Positions 30,483 to 32,122 of a stretch of 32,122 bases of DNA are shown here, piece after piece (the first letter of the stretch is position 1; each line of letters begins with the position of its first letter). The notes beneath the pieces are model-generated. The model searched no databases. It had not been told where the DNA came from and was given only the letters and a program-made list of their open reading frames with translations. The position numbers and the translations under genes are program-made. Origin of the DNA: Streptomyces sp. TP-A0356 (GTDB taxonomy: Bacteria > Actinomycetota > Actinomycetes > Streptomycetales > Streptomycetaceae). The DNA is taken from positions 1 to 32,122 of the forward strand of contig NZ_BBZJ01000045.1 of the NCBI RefSeq assembly GCF_001417775.1. The letters are read 5' to 3'.

Positions 30483-30847
30483 TGACCGCCACCGGCACCA
30501 CCGCGCTCCTCGGCGTCGCGGCCGAGGCAGCCCTCGCGGTTCCTGGCGTGGCCGCCCTGCAACCCCGCCTCGCCCGGCGCCTCGCGGCAGCCGCCGCGCC
30601 CACCCGGGCGGACACCACGCCACCCGAGGCCGGCATACGCGCCGACCGGGCGCCGGACGGTTCGGGATGGCACATCGAGGTGCGCTGCGTCCTGACGGAG
30701 GGTCGCCGGGCGCTGGACATCGCCCGAATCGTCCACGACCGGGTGACAGCCGCCCTCATCACCCACCTCGCCACCCACGGTGCCGCGGAGCCGGTCACCG
30801 TCGCGGTCACGGTGACCGGTATCGCCGCCTGGCGCGACGCGGCATGA
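30479..30847 (+). CDS. Short Asp23-like protein
   Basis: This 122-aa protein has its ATG overlapping the previous stop (ATGA). It begins TALLGVAAEAALAVPGVAALQPRLARRLAAAAA, like the first helix of Asp23 ('iAxxaaxevPGV'). It goes on with SGWHIEVRCVLTEGRRALDIARIVHDRVTAALITH, then PVTVAVTVTGIAAW, the strand-helix-strand end of the same fold. It lacks the 'tGl' segment. It is the third gene of the sigma factor operon and may pair with the zinc-finger/Asp23 protein or with the Asp23 proteins of the divergent operon. There is no membrane segment. Confidence 0.65.
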   Translation: MMTATGTTALLGVAAEAALAVPGVAALQPRLARRLAAAAAPTRADTTPPEAGIRADRAPDGSGWHIEVRCVLTEGRRALDIARIVHDRVTAALITHLATHGAAEPVTVAVTVTGIAAWRDAA

Positions 30848-30891
30848 GCGGCGGCGCGGGCACGGGCCCCGCGAACCGTCGTTCGGCAAGC

Positions 30892-31237
30892 TGGTTTCCC
30901 AGGGCGGAAGCGGCCGCGGGGCCACCAGGCGGGCAGGTGGTCGCCATGGACGAGGATGACGCGGACGCGGCGCTGCGAGTGGCGCTCGACCAGCTGGCGT
31001 TCGCCACCCGGAGCGCGGCGGCGCTGTCGAGCACGCTGGACGCGGTCGAGGGGCTCAGACGGGTGTGCCGCGTGCTGGCGCCGGGACTGGCCGACTGGTC
31101 CGCGGCCGGTCTGGTGGACGAGGACGGCGCCGCCGAGCGGGTCTGTTTGACCCCGACGCGGCCCTGACCGGCCTGACGGGACCGTTGCCGCCGGTGCCGG
31201 AGACGGCGACGGGCCCGCTGTCCCGGGTGCTTCGCGC
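30892..31237 (+). repeat. Direct repeat, right copy (truncated phosphatase gene)
   Basis: This is the second copy of 737-1084, in the same orientation. It starts at TGGTTTCCCAG, has a 10-nt gap near 31146 relative to the left copy, and ends at GTGCTTCGCG, where transposase sequence on the other strand begins. Confidence 0.85.
30937..31237 (+). pseudogene. Truncated, frameshifted copy of the GAF-SpoIIE phosphatase gene
   Basis: From the GTG at 30937 the frame gives VVAMDEDDADAALRVALDQL and continues like the protein at 782 through FATRSAAALSSTLDAVEGLR and VCRVLAPGLADWSAAGLVDEDGAAERVC. A 10-nt loss then shifts it into LTPTRP and a stop at 31167. Homology in the DNA goes on to 31237 (TGPLPPVPE, GPLSRVLR in another frame) and stops where the IS110-type gene begins. 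The PP2C part is absent, so no enzyme can be made. Only the leader and about 72 codons are readable. Confidence 0.88.
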
Positions 31238-31920
31238 ATCTCCGCTTCGTTGTCCTTGACCTGCCGGTCCAGTCTGCGCAGGTCGGCCAGCAGGTCACGG
31301 GCTATGTCCCGGCGGCAGTTGTCGGTGGCCGTGAGCGGCCGGATCCCCTTCATCAAAGCGGCAGCCTTGTCGGCCGACAGCGCGGTGGGGGCACCGCCGG
31401 GCAGGAGATCACGCAGGACGGCGTGGAGTCGGTTGAGGACGCGGGTGCGCTCGTGGACCAGGTCGTCTCGACGCTCGGTCAGCAGCCGCAGGATGGTCGT
31501 CTGGTCCTCCCGAGTCACAGGACGCAGGTCGGGGCGGAAGAGGGCGACCTGGGCGACGTGGAGAGCGTCCTTGGCGTCGGTCTTGCGGTCTCCTCCGGTG
31601 GCCAGCAGCCGGGCCCGGGCCGACAGGGTGGAGGGCACGTCGACCACGTTCTCGCCCGCGGCGGCCAGCTGCTGGGCGAGCGAGCGGCCCAGGCCGCCGG
31701 CACCCTCGATCGCGAAACGACGGTCGGGCCACTGCTCGCACCAGCGCATCAGCTGGCGGAAGGTTCCGGCATTGACGACGAACCGGCGCTGGGCCACCCG
31801 GTGGCCTGCGGCGTCAACTGCGACGGCGGTGTGGGACGACTTATGGGGATCGACACCGATCAGGATCACAGGCTGCTGCTTTCGCACTCGATGAGTCAGG
31901 AAGGGGAGTGCGGTGGGCAC
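31238..31920 (-). pseudogene. IS110-type transposase, C-terminally truncated
   Basis: On the minus strand from the ATG at 31920: VILIGVDPHKSSHTAVAVDAAG (first Asp of the DEDD domain), RRFAIEGAGGLGRSLAQQLAAAGENVVDVP (Glu), TGGDRKTDAKDALHVAQVALF (D-x-x-D), then the coiled-coil region LLTERRDDLVHERTRVLNRLHAVLRDLLPGGAP and DLLADLRRLDRQVKDNEAEM. It then runs into the antisense strand of the phosphatase remnant at 31237. The Transposase_20 domain with its catalytic Ser is missing, so it should be inactive by itself. A read-through frame of 502 aa exists, but its second half is meaningless. It belongs to a different subgroup from the intact IS110 at 14769. A GTG near 31867 is an alternative start. 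Confidence 0.85.
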
Positions 31921-32122
31921 CCTGACTTGAAGTCACCGTGTCACCTTCATGCCTCTGTCGAGCCACACCGCGCGGGTGTCGGCCGGCGACGGCACGCTAT
32001 TGGTGAGCCAGCCCGAGGGCGGCAAGGGGCACTACGGGCCCGTGCCGACCGACACCCTGGACGCTACGGCTGCAGACCGAGCATCTGGGCTCGATTCAAC
32101 AAGTCAGGGGCCTTGCCGAGTT
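31921..32122. other. Upstream flank of the truncated transposase gene
   Basis: No gene is certain. TGACTT-G-AAGTCA at 31923-31935 is a small palindrome just before the transposase start. In IS110 elements this side could hold a bridge RNA, but I cannot outline one. A plus-strand frame opens at 31950 (MPLSSHTARVSAGDGTLLVS) and runs off the window; I do not recognise it. Confidence 0.3.

Noticed and set aside
30412..31920. 502-aa minus-strand frame read as one transposase
   Set aside because: Only the part upstream of 31238 is transposase; the remainder is antisense to the phosphatase remnant and the Asp23-like gene.
1..32122. CRISPR array, tRNA or rRNA genes
   Set aside because: I saw no regularly spaced repeats and no tRNA or rRNA sequence on either strand.

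Overview
The DNA is very GC-rich. Its codon use, start-codon habits and gene families (DUF5994, Asp23/DUF6286 cluster, SpoIIE-type phosphatases, ANTAR, ECF sigma, IS110) point to a Streptomyces or close relative, probably an accessory region such as a chromosome arm. Names come from reading motifs; no search was run.

Layout. 1-5096: a broken SDR gene, two GAF/PAS-GAF SpoIIE-type phosphatases, an ANTAR protein and a possible ANTAR relic. 5128-8916: a GNAT protein, a 90-aa winged-helix-like protein, a DUF5994 protein, a STAS-DUF5994 fused frame, and a frameshifted, 3'-truncated MmyB-type regulator. 9159-14522: a possible defence segment with a one-polypeptide restriction-modification enzyme and an unknown winged-helix/coiled-coil protein. 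14672-15873: an IS110-family element. 16301-18579: a fatty acid desaturase and a CorA-type transporter. 18659-24624: four more DUF5994 genes, a second winged-helix paralogue, a GNAT-AAA+ fusion and a band-7 protein. 24733-25974: a third SpoIIE-type phosphatase. 26327-30847: an envelope-stress block (AmaP-like, DUF6286, two Asp23, DUF2273-like) divergent from an ECF sigma factor and two Asp23-like partners, one with a zinc-finger anti-sigma motif. 30892-31920: a truncated second copy of the first phosphatase gene fused to a truncated IS110-type transposase gene.

Most genes concern stress signalling: phosphatases, STAS, ANTAR, ECF sigma, anti-sigma and Asp23. The most striking signal is non-coding. 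A leader of about 111-116 nt, with blocks at fixed spacing and a GC hairpin just before the start codon, precedes four of the six DUF5994 genes and the GNAT gene; a shorter, diverged version precedes a fifth DUF5994 gene. This suggests a co-regulated family with a shared promoter and/or cis-acting RNA that I do not recognise. The only DUF5994 copy without it is the one fused to STAS.
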